Part shown: piece by piece, positions 42,372-50,831 of the stretch | Position numbering within the stretch: the stretch's first letter is position 1 | Layout of the letters: each line of letters opens with the position of its first letter | Origin: Glycomyces sp040645615 | GTDB taxonomy: Bacteria; Actinomycetota; Actinomycetes; Mycobacteriales; Micromonosporaceae | Reading direction: 5' to 3' | Length of the DNA stretch: 64,000 nt | NCBI RefSeq assembly: GCF_040645615.1 | Contig: NZ_JBEYYO010000004.1 | Location: forward strand, 1 to 64,000 | Translations under genes and position numbers: made by a program | The notes under the pieces: generated by a model | What the model was told of the DNA's origin: nothing | Seen by the model: the letters and a program-made list of their open reading frames with translations, nothing else | Database searches by the model: none

Positions 42372-44795
42372 ATGTCCCGAAAAGCCCGGCAGCGCACCAG
42401 TCGTCTCCCCATCCGGATGCAGTTGATGCTCCCGATCGCCGCGGCGCTGATGGGGATGCTGGTCCTCGGGCTGTTCCAGACCGTGAGCGTGTGGGACGAG
42501 TACCAGAACGCGACCGACGCCGAAGTGCTCGCGGGGCTCTCCGAAGACCTCAACCGCGCCTTGGCCGTCCACCAGGCCGAGGCCGCGCCGCTGGTGGGCT
42601 CGGTGATCAACGGCGGCGGCGGCCAGTTCGACGCCGCGATCGCGCGCCGCCAGACCGACCTGGCGTTCGAGAGGCTCGAAGCGTCCGCCCCGGCGGTCGT
42701 GGCCCGGTTCCCCGGGATCGAGGACGACCTCGAATCCCTGTTCGGCAAGGCCGAGGACCTCCAGACCGCGCGAGCGGCCTTCGACCTGCTCGTGAGCGGC
42801 GAGGCCGAGTTCACCGACGACGTGGTCGAGGACGCCTACCTCACCTATCGCGGTGTGGCCGACCAGATCGTGGGGATCTCGGCGATCCTGCCGCGCCTGG
42901 TCGACGACGCGCAGGTCTCGGCGCACCTCGACTCGCTCGCGGCCGCCATGCAGGCCAGCCGGATCGCGGCCGAGATCCAGTTCACCGTCGCGGCCGACCT
43001 CGCGATACTCAAGGAGGAGGGCTCGCTCAGCGTGGGCCGCCCGACCCTGTCCACCGTGGCGCGCCTCGCGGGCGGCTACGAGCGCCAGATCGCCGAGTTC
43101 CAGGCCAACGCCTCGGCCGAAGCCAACGCGGCGTTCTCCAGCGCGGCCGACTCCGACCAGGCCGAGACGGCGATGCTCGCGCTCAGCGTGTACCTCAACG
43201 GGAACGTGCCGACCATCTCGCCCGAGGACTTCTCGGCGGCGCAAGGGGTGCTCGTGGCGGCCCTGGACACCGCCCAGGACGCCGTGCTCGACTCCATGGC
43301 CGACGATGTGGACGCGATGCGCGACGCCTCCTCGCGGACCCTGCTGACCACGTTCGCGCTCGTCATCGTCTTGGCGCTGACCGCGATCATCTCCGCGGCG
43401 ATGCTGGCCCGCCGCATCTCGCTGCGCGTCGACGGGGTGCGCGAGGCGACCCTGACCGCCGCGTACGACACCCTCCCCAAGACCGTCGCGGCCGTGTCGC
43501 AGGCGAACAACGCCGGAGAGGTCGACCGCCTCCTCCAGGCCGCCAAGCGCCAGACCGTCCTGGCCGTGGACGCGCGCTACGCCGACGAGCTCGACAGCCT
43601 CGCCGAGGCCTTCAGCGCCGCGCACCACCAGGCCCTGCGCCAGACCGCCAACCAGGCCCTGCTGCGCATCGACGTCGAGGCCATGATGAAGACCCTCGCC
43701 CGCCGCGGACAGAGCCTCATCCGCCGCCAGCAGCAGGTCATGGAGACCCTCGTCGAGGAGTCGCCGACCCACACCGTGCCCGACGAGTGGCGCTCGGTCT
43801 ACCACCTCCTGGCCCGCATGCGGCGCAACGAGGAGAACCTGCTGCTCCTGGCGGGCGGCGAGCCGCAGCGGCGCTACAACCACCCCGCGGCCCTGGATGC
43901 GATCATCCGCGACGCGGTCTCCGAGATCGAGGACGCCGGGCGCATCGTGGTCGAGAACCCGGTGGCCGCCAGGCTGGAGACCAAGCCCGCCGGGGACCTC
44001 GTGCGCATCCTCGCCGAACTGCTCGACAACGCCGCGTCGTACTCGCCGCCGACCCAGTCGGTGCGGGTGACCTCGCGGCGCGCGAACTCCGAGATCGTCA
44101 TCTCCATCGCCGACGACGGCATCGGGCTCGCCCCCGAGCCGATGGCCGCGATCAACCGGCGCCTGGCCGAACCCACCCAGCTGAACTCGGAGCTGACGGC
44201 CACGATGGGCCTGCTCGTGGTGGGACGCCTCGCGGCCGACCACTCGATCAGCGTCCAGCTGCACTCCACGATGGGCAAGGGCACGCTCGCGCTGGTGCGC
44301 ATCCCCGCGAGCGCCCACGCCGAGGACCCGGTCGGGCTCGTGCCCGACCACGCGGGCGGTTCGGCGGCGCGCCTGGCGCTCTCGGCGCGGGCGGCGAACC
44401 TGCCGGTGACCGGCACGGGCGCCGAAGTGGCCGCGCCCAGCTCGGTCGAGCCGATCGTGCCCCGTCCCAGGAAGGCCGGCGCGGCGCCCGAGCCACGCCC
44501 TGTAGCTGGTGGAACACTGAATGGGGCCAACGGTTCGGGCCCCACTGCGGGCCCGGGCCCTGAGACGCTGGATGTTACCTTCAGGAAGGTGAACAGAGCA
44601 CTCGAAACCTCGGGCAGGGTCAACGGCGCCGAACTCCCCCGTCGCGCGCCCGGCACCAAGCTGCTCCCCGGCTCCGTTCCCACTCCCCGCGCGGGCAGCG
44701 GCGGAGCCGACCTCGACCCGGCCGAGATCCGGGACCGGCTCGCCGGTTTCGCCTCAGGCATCGCGGCGGCCGCCGCGCACGAACAACGCCAATAG
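42372..44795 (+). CDS. cvnA: Conservon sensor histidine kinase-like protein (CvnA type)
   Basis: 807 residues from ATG 42372 (AAAGGA 9 nt upstream); ATG 42321 with GGGAGG is an alternative. An N-terminal transmembrane helix (about 15-37), a nitrate/nitrite-sensor-like helical external domain (about 40-325), a second helix (about 330-355) and a HAMP-like and coiled segment precede an HATPase_c domain with N box ELLDNAASYSPP, G1 box IADDGIGL and STMGKGT. A long disordered Pro/Ala tail follows. CvnA proteins signal through roadblock and GTPase partners rather than a classical response regulator. Only the roadblock partner is present here. Confidence 0.88.
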   Translation: MSRKARQRTSRLPIRMQLMLPIAAALMGMLVLGLFQTVSVWDEYQNATDAEVLAGLSEDLNRALAVHQAEAAPLVGSVINGGGGQFDAAIARRQTDLAFERLEASAPAVVARFPGIEDDLESLFGKAEDLQTARAAFDLLVSGEAEFTDDVVEDAYLTYRGVADQIVGISAILPRLVDDAQVSAHLDSLAAAMQASRIAAEIQFTVAADLAILKEEGSLSVGRPTLSTVARLAGGYERQIAEFQANASAEANAAFSSAADSDQAETAMLALSVYLNGNVPTISPEDFSAAQGVLVAALDTAQDAVLDSMADDVDAMRDASSRTLLTTFALVIVLALTAIISAAMLARRISLRVDGVREATLTAAYDTLPKTVAAVSQANNAGEVDRLLQAAKRQTVLAVDARYADELDSLAEAFSAAHHQALRQTANQALLRIDVEAMMKTLARRGQSLIRRQQQVMETLVEESPTHTVPDEWRSVYHLLARMRRNEENLLLLAGGEPQRRYNHPAALDAIIRDAVSEIEDAGRIVVENPVAARLETKPAGDLVRILAELLDNAASYSPPTQSVRVTSRRANSEIVISIADDGIGLAPEPMAAINRRLAEPTQLNSELTATMGLLVVGRLAADHSISVQLHSTMGKGTLALVRIPASAHAEDPVGLVPDHAGGSAARLALSARAANLPVTGTGAEVAAPSSVEPIVPRPRKAGAAPEPRPVAGGTLNGANGSGPTAGPGPETLDVTFRKVNRALETSGRVNGAELPRRAPGTKLLPGSVPTPRAGSGGADLDPAEIRDRLAGFASGIAAAAAHEQRQ

Positions 44796-44806
44796 AAAGC
44801 AGCGAG

Positions 44807-45211
44807 ATGGATAGCAAGGACAGTAACGTCGGTGAACTCGACTGGCTCCTGACCTCCTTCGTGGAGAAGGTGCCGGACGTCTCCGAGGCGCTCACGGTCT
44901 CCGTCGACGGCCTCGCCATCGCCGCGTCCCGCGGACTCTCGACCGACCGGGCCGACCAGCTCGCCGCGATCACTTCGGGGCTGGCGAGCCTGACGACGGG
45001 GGCGGCGAAGGTGCTCGACGCCGGTCGCATCCGCCAGTCGGTGATCGACATGGACGAAGGCGTGCTGCTCCTCATGGCCGTCGGTGACCGCGCCCAACTC
45101 GCGGTCCTCGCCAACGCCGGCTGCGACCTCGGGCAGGTCGGCTACGAGACCGCCCTCCTGGTCAAGCGCGTCTACGCGGCGCTGGAACCCGACGCCCGAA
45201 CCGGCGCCTAG
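44807..45211 (+). CDS. cvnB: Roadblock/LC7-domain protein (CvnB type)
   Basis: 134 residues with the roadblock/LC7 fold: LDWLLTSFVEKVPDVSEALT, VDGLAIAASRGL, LVAIT-type helix and the strand IDMDEGVLLLMAVGD. It starts 11 bp after cvnA with AAGCAGCGAG upstream. In Streptomyces conservons CvnB is followed by CvnC (DUF742) and the GTPase CvnD. Here neither follows; 442 bp of non-coding DNA and ctaD come next. Confidence 0.92.
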   Translation: MDSKDSNVGELDWLLTSFVEKVPDVSEALTVSVDGLAIAASRGLSTDRADQLAAITSGLASLTTGAAKVLDAGRIRQSVIDMDEGVLLLMAVGDRAQLAVLANAGCDLGQVGYETALLVKRVYAALEPDARTGA

Positions 45212-45653
45212 CCCGGAACGGACGCAGACGGCATGGTCGCAGTGCGGCGAGTCCACTCGCGCACTGCGACATCGGCGCTCCGCGAAGCGGAACGACCGCA
45301 GGCCGCTCGCCCACTCGCTCCGGCGCAAGGACGCGAAACGATCACGGCCGCAGGCCATTCGCTCGTCTCGTCGCCGAACCGGCTCGGAGCGGACGGGCCG
45401 CGCGCCGCATCGCCGGGGCCTTCGCTACCGGTCCGTAGGACATTGCTCACCCGTTCGAAGCCGGTCTCCGGCCGCTCCTCGGGCCGGGCCCCGTCCCTTT
45501 CGCCGCGTCGCAGTTTCGACCTGCGACAACCACGCAATCAGAGGCAGCCGATCACGCTCCGCCACGCCGCTGAGGGAACGCCCCTCCGCATCGGCGGCCG
45601 TTCGCGGGGCTATGCTGCGTTCGCTACCTGGAAATGAACATGGAGGCCCACAG
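45212..45653. other. Non-coding gap after the shortened conservon
   Basis: No credible gene. It opens with a strong hairpin (GTCGCAGTGCGGCGAGT/ACTCGCGCACTGCGAC, 45236-45270, one bulge) that probably terminates cvnAB. Imperfect direct repeats (ACGACCGCAGGCCGCTCGC and ACGGCCGCAGGCCATTCGC) lie at about 45290-45365. No recognisable remnants of cvnC or cvnD were seen in any frame. The ctaD promoter must lie near the right end. Confidence 0.5.
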
Positions 45654-47330
45654 GTGACCACGGTTGAGCCCAAGCTGGAGCCCACGCCTGTCGTCGCGCG
45701 CCCGTGGCCGGTGCGCCGCGAGCCGAACGGCTCCTGGCTCGCCCGCACACTGCGCACGACCGACGCGAAGCAGATCGGTCTGCTCTACTTCGTCACGTCC
45801 TTCGCGTTCTTCGCCATCGGCGGCATCCTCGCGCTGCTGATCCGCGCCGAGCTGTTCCAGCCCGGCCTCCAGATCGTGTCCTCCGAGCAGTTCAACCAGC
45901 TGTTCACGATGCACGGCACGATCATGCTGCTCATGTTCGCGACACCGATCGTGTTCGCGTTCGGCAACTACCTCGTGCCGCTCCAGATCGGCGCGCCCGA
46001 CGTGGCGTTCCCGCGCCTCAACGCGTTCGCCTACTGGCTGTACCTGCTCGGCTCGATCCTGGCCGTCTCCGGCTTCATCACCCCCGGCGGCGCGGCCTCG
46101 TTCGGCTGGTTCGCCTACCAGCCCCTGTCGAACGCCGTGAACTCCCCCGGCATCGGCGCGGACATGTGGTTCGTGGGCCTGTCCATCTCGGGTGCGGGCA
46201 CCATCCTCGGCGCGGTCAACATGATCACCACGATCGTGACGATGCGCGCGCCGGGCATGCTCATGTTCCGGATGCCGATCTTCACCTGGAACATCCTCAT
46301 CACCAGCCTGCTGATCATCCTGGTGTTCCCGATCCTCTTCGCCGCGCTCCTCGCCGTCATGGCCGACCGCCAGCTCGGCGCCCACGTCTTCGACTCCGAG
46401 ACCGGCGGCGCGATCCTGTGGCAGCACCTGTTCTGGTTCTTCGGCCATCCAGAGGTGTACATCGTGGCGCTGCCGTTCTTCGGCATCGTCTCCGAGATCT
46501 TCCCGGTCTTCAGCCGCAAGCCGATCTTCGGCTACAAGACCCTCGTGGCCGCCACGCTGGCGATCGCGGGCCTGTCGATGGCCGTGTGGGCCCACCACAT
46601 GTACGCCACCGGCTCGGTCATGCTGCCGTTCTTCTCGCTCATGACGTTCCTGATCGCGGTGCCCACCGGCGTCAAGTTCTTCAACTGGATCTTCACGATG
46701 TGGAAGGGCCAGTTGACGTTCGAGACCCCGATGCTGTTCAGCATCGGCTTCCTGGTGACGTTCCTCCTGGGCGGCCTGTCGGGCGTCCTGCTCGCCAGCC
46801 CGCCGGTGGACTTCCACGTCTCGGACTCCTACTTCGTGGTGGCGCACTTCCACTACGTGCTGTTCGGCACGATCGTGTTCGCCGTCTACGCGGGCGTCTA
46901 CTTCTGGTTCCCGAAGGTCGCGGGCCGGATGTACGACGAGCGGCTGGGCAAGGTCCACTTCTGGTTGACCTTCATCGGCTTCCACACCACCTTCCTGGTC
47001 CAGCACTGGCTCGGCGCCGAGGGCTTCCCGCGCCGCTACGCCGACTACCAGGTCGGGGACGGCTTCACCACGCTGAACATGATCTCCACGGTGGGCGCGT
47101 TCGTGCTCGGGCTCTCGACGCTGCCGTTCATCTGGAACCTGTTCAAGTCCTGGAAGGCCGGGCGGGTCGTGGAGACCAACGACCCGTGGGGCTACGGCGG
47201 CTCGCTCGAATGGGCCACCAGCTGCCCGCCGCCGCTGCGCAACTTCGACCGGCTCCCGCGCATCCGCTCCGAGCGGCCCGTCTTCGACGAGAAGTGGGGC
47301 CACCTGGTCAAGGAGGTCAAGGGGCACTAG
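45654..47330 (+). CDS. ctaD: Cytochrome c oxidase subunit I
   Basis: 558 residues, twelve transmembrane helices; GTG at 45654 with GGAGG 7 nt upstream. Haem and copper ligands are present: the haem a His in FTMHGTIMLL, the Cu-B His-Tyr pair in FFGHPEVYI, the two His in WAHHMYATG, and haem ligands in VAHFHYVLFG. The C-terminal WGYGGSLEWATSCPPP is typical of the actinobacterial enzyme, the terminal oxidase of the bcc-aa3 chain. The other cta genes are not adjacent, as in mycobacteria. Confidence 0.96.
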   Translation: MTTVEPKLEPTPVVARPWPVRREPNGSWLARTLRTTDAKQIGLLYFVTSFAFFAIGGILALLIRAELFQPGLQIVSSEQFNQLFTMHGTIMLLMFATPIVFAFGNYLVPLQIGAPDVAFPRLNAFAYWLYLLGSILAVSGFITPGGAASFGWFAYQPLSNAVNSPGIGADMWFVGLSISGAGTILGAVNMITTIVTMRAPGMLMFRMPIFTWNILITSLLIILVFPILFAALLAVMADRQLGAHVFDSETGGAILWQHLFWFFGHPEVYIVALPFFGIVSEIFPVFSRKPIFGYKTLVAATLAIAGLSMAVWAHHMYATGSVMLPFFSLMTFLIAVPTGVKFFNWIFTMWKGQLTFETPMLFSIGFLVTFLLGGLSGVLLASPPVDFHVSDSYFVVAHFHYVLFGTIVFAVYAGVYFWFPKVAGRMYDERLGKVHFWLTFIGFHTTFLVQHWLGAEGFPRRYADYQVGDGFTTLNMISTVGAFVLGLSTLPFIWNLFKSWKAGRVVETNDPWGYGGSLEWATSCPPPLRNFDRLPRIRSERPVFDEKWGHLVKEVKGH

Positions 47331-47347
47331 CCCTCTGACCTCACCCG

Positions 47348-47377
47348 AAGGCCCGGAAGCGACCGCTTCCGGGCCTT
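47348..47377 (+). terminator. Terminator of ctaD
   Basis: 14-bp stem AAGGCCCGGAAGCG/CGCTTCCGGGCCTT (47348-47361 and 47364-47377), followed by a T. Confidence 0.85.
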
Positions 47378-47450
47378 TCGCGTACCCCGGACGCGAACTG
47401 TGGCCCACCGGCTCTTCACACGGCTCCCGCGCGTCACTAGGATCGAGGGC

Positions 47451-48005
47451 ATGAGCCGGGCATTGATCGTGGTGGACGTCCAGAACGACTTCTGTGAGGG
47501 CGGCTCGCTGCCCGTGACCGGCGGCGCGGCCGTGGCCGCGGCGGTGACCGAGCTGATCGGCGCGGAGCGGGGCCGGTGGGACCACGTGGTCGCCACCCGC
47601 GACTGGCACATCGACCCCGGCCTGCACTTCTCGGCCGAACCGGACTTCCGCGACTCGTGGCCCCCGCACTGCGTGGTGGGCACCAAAGGCGCCGGGTTCC
47701 ACCCCGACTTCGACCACTCGCTCGCCGAGGCCGTGTTCGACAAGGGCGCCTACGAGGCCGCCTATTCCGGCTTCGAGGGCTCCAGCGGCGAGACCGACCT
47801 CGCGCACTGGCTTCGGGACCACGATGTGGACGCGGTCGACGTGGTCGGCATCGCCACCGACCACTGCGTGCGGGCCACCGCCCTCGACGCGGCCGCCGAG
47901 GGCTTCACGACCACGGTGCTCCTCGAATACACCGCGGCCGTGGCCGAGGAGACCCGCGCGAAGGCGCTCGAAGAGCTCGAAGCGGCGGGCGTGACACTGG
48001 CCTAG
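47451..48005 (+). CDS. pncA: Nicotinamidase (isochorismatase-like)
   Basis: 184 residues. Converts nicotinamide to nicotinate for NAD salvage, and in mycobacteria activates pyrazinamide. Catalytic triad D9 (VVDVQNDF), K98 (VFDKGAY) and C139 (TDHCVRAT); metal ligands D51, H53, H59 and H73. A TAGGAT -10 box (47438-47443) ends 7 bases before the ATG, and there is no proper ribosome site, so the mRNA is probably leaderless. The stop codon overlaps the convergent gene's stop (shared CTAG). Confidence 0.93.
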   Translation: MSRALIVVDVQNDFCEGGSLPVTGGAAVAAAVTELIGAERGRWDHVVATRDWHIDPGLHFSAEPDFRDSWPPHCVVGTKGAGFHPDFDHSLAEAVFDKGAYEAAYSGFEGSSGETDLAHWLRDHDVDAVDVVGIATDHCVRATALDAAAEGFTTTVLLEYTAAVAEETRAKALEELEAAGVTLA

Positions 48006-49270
48006 CCCTTGTGGTCGGCTTCGCTGAGAACGGCGCTGTCGTAGTTGTCGGCCCCGTACGGGTCGAAGATCAATTCGTCCTGGCTGTAGCGGACCATCTC
48101 CACCTGCACTGACACTTGGATGCCGTACCCCAGTTCGTCGGCGTTCCATTGCGAACTGGGCGGGATGTCCATCGCCCATTTCGCCTCGTACACCTCTCCG
48201 GGCTCGAGCGGATCGCCCACGAGCACGCCCTGGTTGCCCGGCTTGTCGCATGCGGGCATGTCGCCGGCGAATCCGGCGTGCTCGGTGCCGCACAGCGACA
48301 GCAGGTAAGGGGCCGAGGTCCGGTCGCCGGTGTTCGACACGTTCACCGTCGTGAGGTAGCCCTCCCCGTCGGGGCTGATCTTCACGTGAAGGGTCAGGTC
48401 GGTGACCATCGAGGCGGGCCCGGGGTCGTCGATCGCGACGAGCGGTTCGTCGTCGCGGGGCCGCGACTGGAGGTACCAGACCTCCTCGGTGCCGATCTCG
48501 CTTTGGTCGCCCTCGCAGCAGACGAAGTCCTCATCGGTCTCGCGCATGAGGAAGATGACGCCGTAGCCGTCGGCCGGGGCCAAGTCCTCTATGCTGCCGT
48601 GCTCGCCGCCCGAGACCAGGAGCTGCTCGGTGACCATCCAGCCGCCCTCGTCGTCCCCGGCGACCACGACCGCTTGGCGCGAGTCGAGGGTGCCGCTCCA
48701 GCATTCGAGGAGCGCCACGGCCCGGACCGGTCCGCCCTTCTCCAGCGGCGTGTGGATCACCTTGAGCAGCGGGGTCTCCGCGGCGTCGGTGTATTCGCTC
48801 TCGCCTTCGAGGGACTTCCAGTCGGGGACGCCGTCGCTGATCGTCGCGGGCGCTGTCTCGCAGCTCGGGTCCGAGGTGCCGAATGCGGGCAGGTCGAGTG
48901 TCGCGCCGAGGAGGTCGTCGAAGGTGGGGACCCTCCCGTCGCCGACCATGGCGTCCTCGGTCTCCAGGGTGGGCGGCGAGGGATCGAAGCTGCTCGGGGA
49001 CTCCATGACGGCCGACTCGCCGAAGTCGCCCGCGGGCGGGGCGTCGAGGGCCTGGCCGGAGGCCTGGAGCCACCAGAGCGCGGGCAGTGCGACCAGGACG
49101 GCGGCGACCGCGGCCCCGGCAGCGCCGCGGGTGGCCCTCCTGCGGCGCACACGGCGGTGCAGGGCCCCGACCGGCGCGGGGTCGACCATGGCCTCGGCGG
49201 TGTGGGCGAGGTCGGCGAAGGCGGCTTCGAAGCGGGGCTCGTCGGGGCCCGCGTGGTCCGGGGTCGTCAT
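48002..49270 (-). CDS. Membrane-anchored partner of the ECF sigma factor
   Basis: 422 residues. A short cytoplasmic N-terminus (1-49) with basic residues (LHRRVRRRRATRG), one transmembrane helix (about 50-70) and a large external domain with cysteines (DPSCETA, ALLECWS, FVCCEGD, SLCGTEH, PACDKPG). Its ATG overlaps the sigma gene's stop (ATGA). The layout (small cytoplasmic region, one helix, external sensor) suggests an anti-sigma role, but the classical zinc anti-sigma HxxxCxxC motif is absent. Confidence 0.7.
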   Translation of the reverse strand: MTTPDHAGPDEPRFEAAFADLAHTAEAMVDPAPVGALHRRVRRRRATRGAAGAAVAAVLVALPALWWLQASGQALDAPPAGDFGESAVMESPSSFDPSPPTLETEDAMVGDGRVPTFDDLLGATLDLPAFGTSDPSCETAPATISDGVPDWKSLEGESEYTDAAETPLLKVIHTPLEKGGPVRAVALLECWSGTLDSRQAVVVAGDDEGGWMVTEQLLVSGGEHGSIEDLAPADGYGVIFLMRETDEDFVCCEGDQSEIGTEEVWYLQSRPRDDEPLVAIDDPGPASMVTDLTLHVKISPDGEGYLTTVNVSNTGDRTSAPYLLSLCGTEHAGFAGDMPACDKPGNQGVLVGDPLEPGEVYEAKWAMDIPPSSQWNADELGYGIQVSVQVEMVRYSQDELIFDPYGADNYDSAVLSEADHKG

Positions 49271-49818
49271 CGCTGCTCCATCTCGTACACGGAAAGCCGA
49301 CCGGCGAGCGCGGCCTTTCCTCGGGTCAGCCACGAGCGGACGGTGGCTTCGGCGACGCCTTCCTGCACGGCGATCTCGGCGACCGACATGCCCGCCATGT
49401 AGCGGAGGATGACGGCCTTGCGGTGCTTGGGGCCGATGCGGGCCAGGGCCCGCATGAGGTCGATGCGGTCCCCGTCGGGGCCGTCGGCCGGGGTCTCGCG
49501 CTGCTTCCCCAGGAACCTCTGGGTCACCGCGCGGCGGCGCAGGTGGCTGGTGGCGAGGTTCCAGGCGACGCGGCGGACCCACGCGGCCGGGTTCTCATAG
49601 TCGCGGAGCCTGCGCCATCTGGCCAGTCCCCGGGTGAACGCCTCGGCGACCAGGTCCTCTGCCTCGGCGCGGTCGCCGGTGTAGGCGAAGATCTGCGCGG
49701 TCACGGCGCGCACGTTCGCGGCGTAGAAGTCGTCGAATTCGAGGCTCGCGCGCAGCGGCGCGACCTGGTCCGCTCCGCCGCTCTCCGGTGGAGAGGGCGT
49801 GTCGCGGGTCGGCGTCAT
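49267..49818 (-). CDS. ECF-type RNA polymerase sigma factor (SigE-like)
   Basis: 183 residues from ATG 49818 with GAGGAG upstream. Sigma-2 region (about 22-90; FDDFYAANVRAVTAQIFAYT, EDLVAEAFTRGLARW) and sigma-4 helix-turn-helix (about 118-165; LPxKHRKAV-type helix, MSVAEIAVQEGVAEATVRSW). No sigma-3. It is translationally coupled to the membrane protein downstream, the usual sigma/anti-sigma pairing. A candidate self-recognised promoter lies upstream. Confidence 0.92.
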   Translation of the reverse strand: MTPTRDTPSPPESGGADQVAPLRASLEFDDFYAANVRAVTAQIFAYTGDRAEAEDLVAEAFTRGLARWRRLRDYENPAAWVRRVAWNLATSHLRRRAVTQRFLGKQRETPADGPDGDRIDLMRALARIGPKHRKAVILRYMAGMSVAEIAVQEGVAEATVRSWLTRGKAALAGRLSVYEMEQR

Positions 49819-49884
49819 GGAAACTCCTCGACTCGGGGTGACGACAGGGGTCCGCAACAACTACACGAACGCGACCACTGTTCT

Positions 49885-49909
49885 GACGCACCCCGAATCG
49901 GAGGTTTCC
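49885..49909 (-). promoter_or_regulatory. ECF-type promoter candidate for the sigma operon
   Basis: Minus-strand GGAAAC (49909-49904), a 15-nt spacer and CGTC (49888-49885). This matches the GGAA(A)C/CGTC pattern of ECF promoters and suggests autoregulation, with a leader of about 60 nt. Confidence 0.45.
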
Positions 49910-49945
49910 TTCACAATTTCGGCGCCGCCTCGCTTTCGGGGCGTG

Positions 49946-50713
49946 TCACTTGCCGTAGCGGCGGTCGCGGAAGGCGTAGGAGCGGACGGCGCGCAGGAAG
50001 TCGACGCGGCGGAAGTCGGGCCAGTTGGAGTCGCAGAAGTAGAACTCGGAGTAGGCCGACTGCCACAGCAGGAATCCCGAGATCCGCTGCTCGCCGGAGG
50101 TGCGGATGACCAGGTCGGGGTCGGGCTGGCCGGTCATGTAGAGGTGGCGGGCGATGGAGTCGGCGTCGATGGCGTCAGCGGCCTGTTCGAGGCTCGCGCC
50201 GGTCTCGGCCTGTTCGAGCATGAACGAGCGCACGGCGTCGGCGATCTCGCGCTGGCCACCGTAGCAGACCGCGAGGTTGACGCGCATCCCGCGCTTGTCG
50301 GCGGTGCGCTGCTGGGCGCCTTTGAGGGCGGCCTGGTGGGCTTCGGGGAGCAGGTCGAGGGCCCCGACCATGCGCAGCTGCCAGGGCTGGTCGTCCTCGG
50401 AGAGTTCCCCGGCGAGCTCGTCGATGATGTCGAGGAGGGGGTCGAGCTGGTCCTTGGGACGGGAGAGGTTCTCGGTGGAGAGGAGCCAGATGGTCACGTG
50501 CTCGACGCCGAGCTCGTCGCACCAGCCCAGGAAGCGCTCGATGTGCTTGGCCCCGGCGCGGTGGCCGTCGTTGGGGTCGGTGAGCCCCATGTCGCGGGCC
50601 CAGCGGCGGTTGCCGTCGACCATGACGCCGATGTGCCTCGGCAGCGACTGACCGGTCAGTTCGCGTGCGAGCCGGCGCTCGTAGATCAGGTAGAGCAGGT
50701 TGGAGATTCCCAC
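49946..50713 (-). CDS. uppS: Short-chain cis-prenyltransferase (Rv1086-like)
   Basis: 255 residues from GTG 50713. A TACAAT -10 box (50727-50722) just upstream suggests a leaderless message; TTG 50722 is an alternative. Motifs: the DGNRRWAR diphosphate site with D33, WLLSTENLSRP, VNLAVCYGGQREI, and RTSGEQRISGFLLWQSAYSEFYF. The N-terminus (LLYLIYERRLARELTG) resembles M. tuberculosis Rv1086, which makes short Z-prenyl diphosphate for decaprenyl phosphate synthesis. It could instead be the long-chain UPP/DPP synthase. Confidence 0.92.
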   Translation of the reverse strand: MGISNLLYLIYERRLARELTGQSLPRHIGVMVDGNRRWARDMGLTDPNDGHRAGAKHIERFLGWCDELGVEHVTIWLLSTENLSRPKDQLDPLLDIIDELAGELSEDDQPWQLRMVGALDLLPEAHQAALKGAQQRTADKRGMRVNLAVCYGGQREIADAVRSFMLEQAETGASLEQAADAIDADSIARHLYMTGQPDPDLVIRTSGEQRISGFLLWQSAYSEFYFCDSNWPDFRRVDFLRAVRSYAFRDRRYGK

Positions 50714-50781
50714 AACCGGCAATTGTAGGCCTGGACGGCCTGTGGTCCGGCCCAGGTGGGCGCACGGGTGCGGGCGGGGCC

Positions 50782-50817
50782 CCGCCGCCGACGCCCGGCC
50801 AGGAGCGTCGGCGGCGG
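50782..50817 (-). terminator. Hairpin after pckG
   Basis: 13-bp stem CCGCCGCCGACGC/GCGTCGGCGGCGG (50782-50794 and 50805-50817), 14 bp past the pckG stop. No T-run is present on the minus strand. Confidence 0.65.
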
Positions 50818-50831
50818 TTTCCCAAGGGGCC

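Noticed and set aside
41991..44351. 786-residue open frame antisense to ktrB and cvnA
   Set aside because: Composition is that of an antisense shadow, and it crosses two well-identified genes.
45236..45650. Possible cvnC/cvnD pseudogenes after cvnB
   Set aside because: No frame shows DUF742 or GTPase motifs even in fragments; only hairpins and Arg/Ser-rich nonsense translations.
46820..46860. CtaD reads SD where many oxidases have HD at the magnesium site
   Set aside because: As far as I recall mycobacterial CtaD also lacks this His (TD), so it is probably normal for the lineage.
45624..48293. 889-residue open frame antisense to ctaD and pncA
   Set aside because: It spans two unrelated real genes with convincing active-site residues; no protein family is visible in it.
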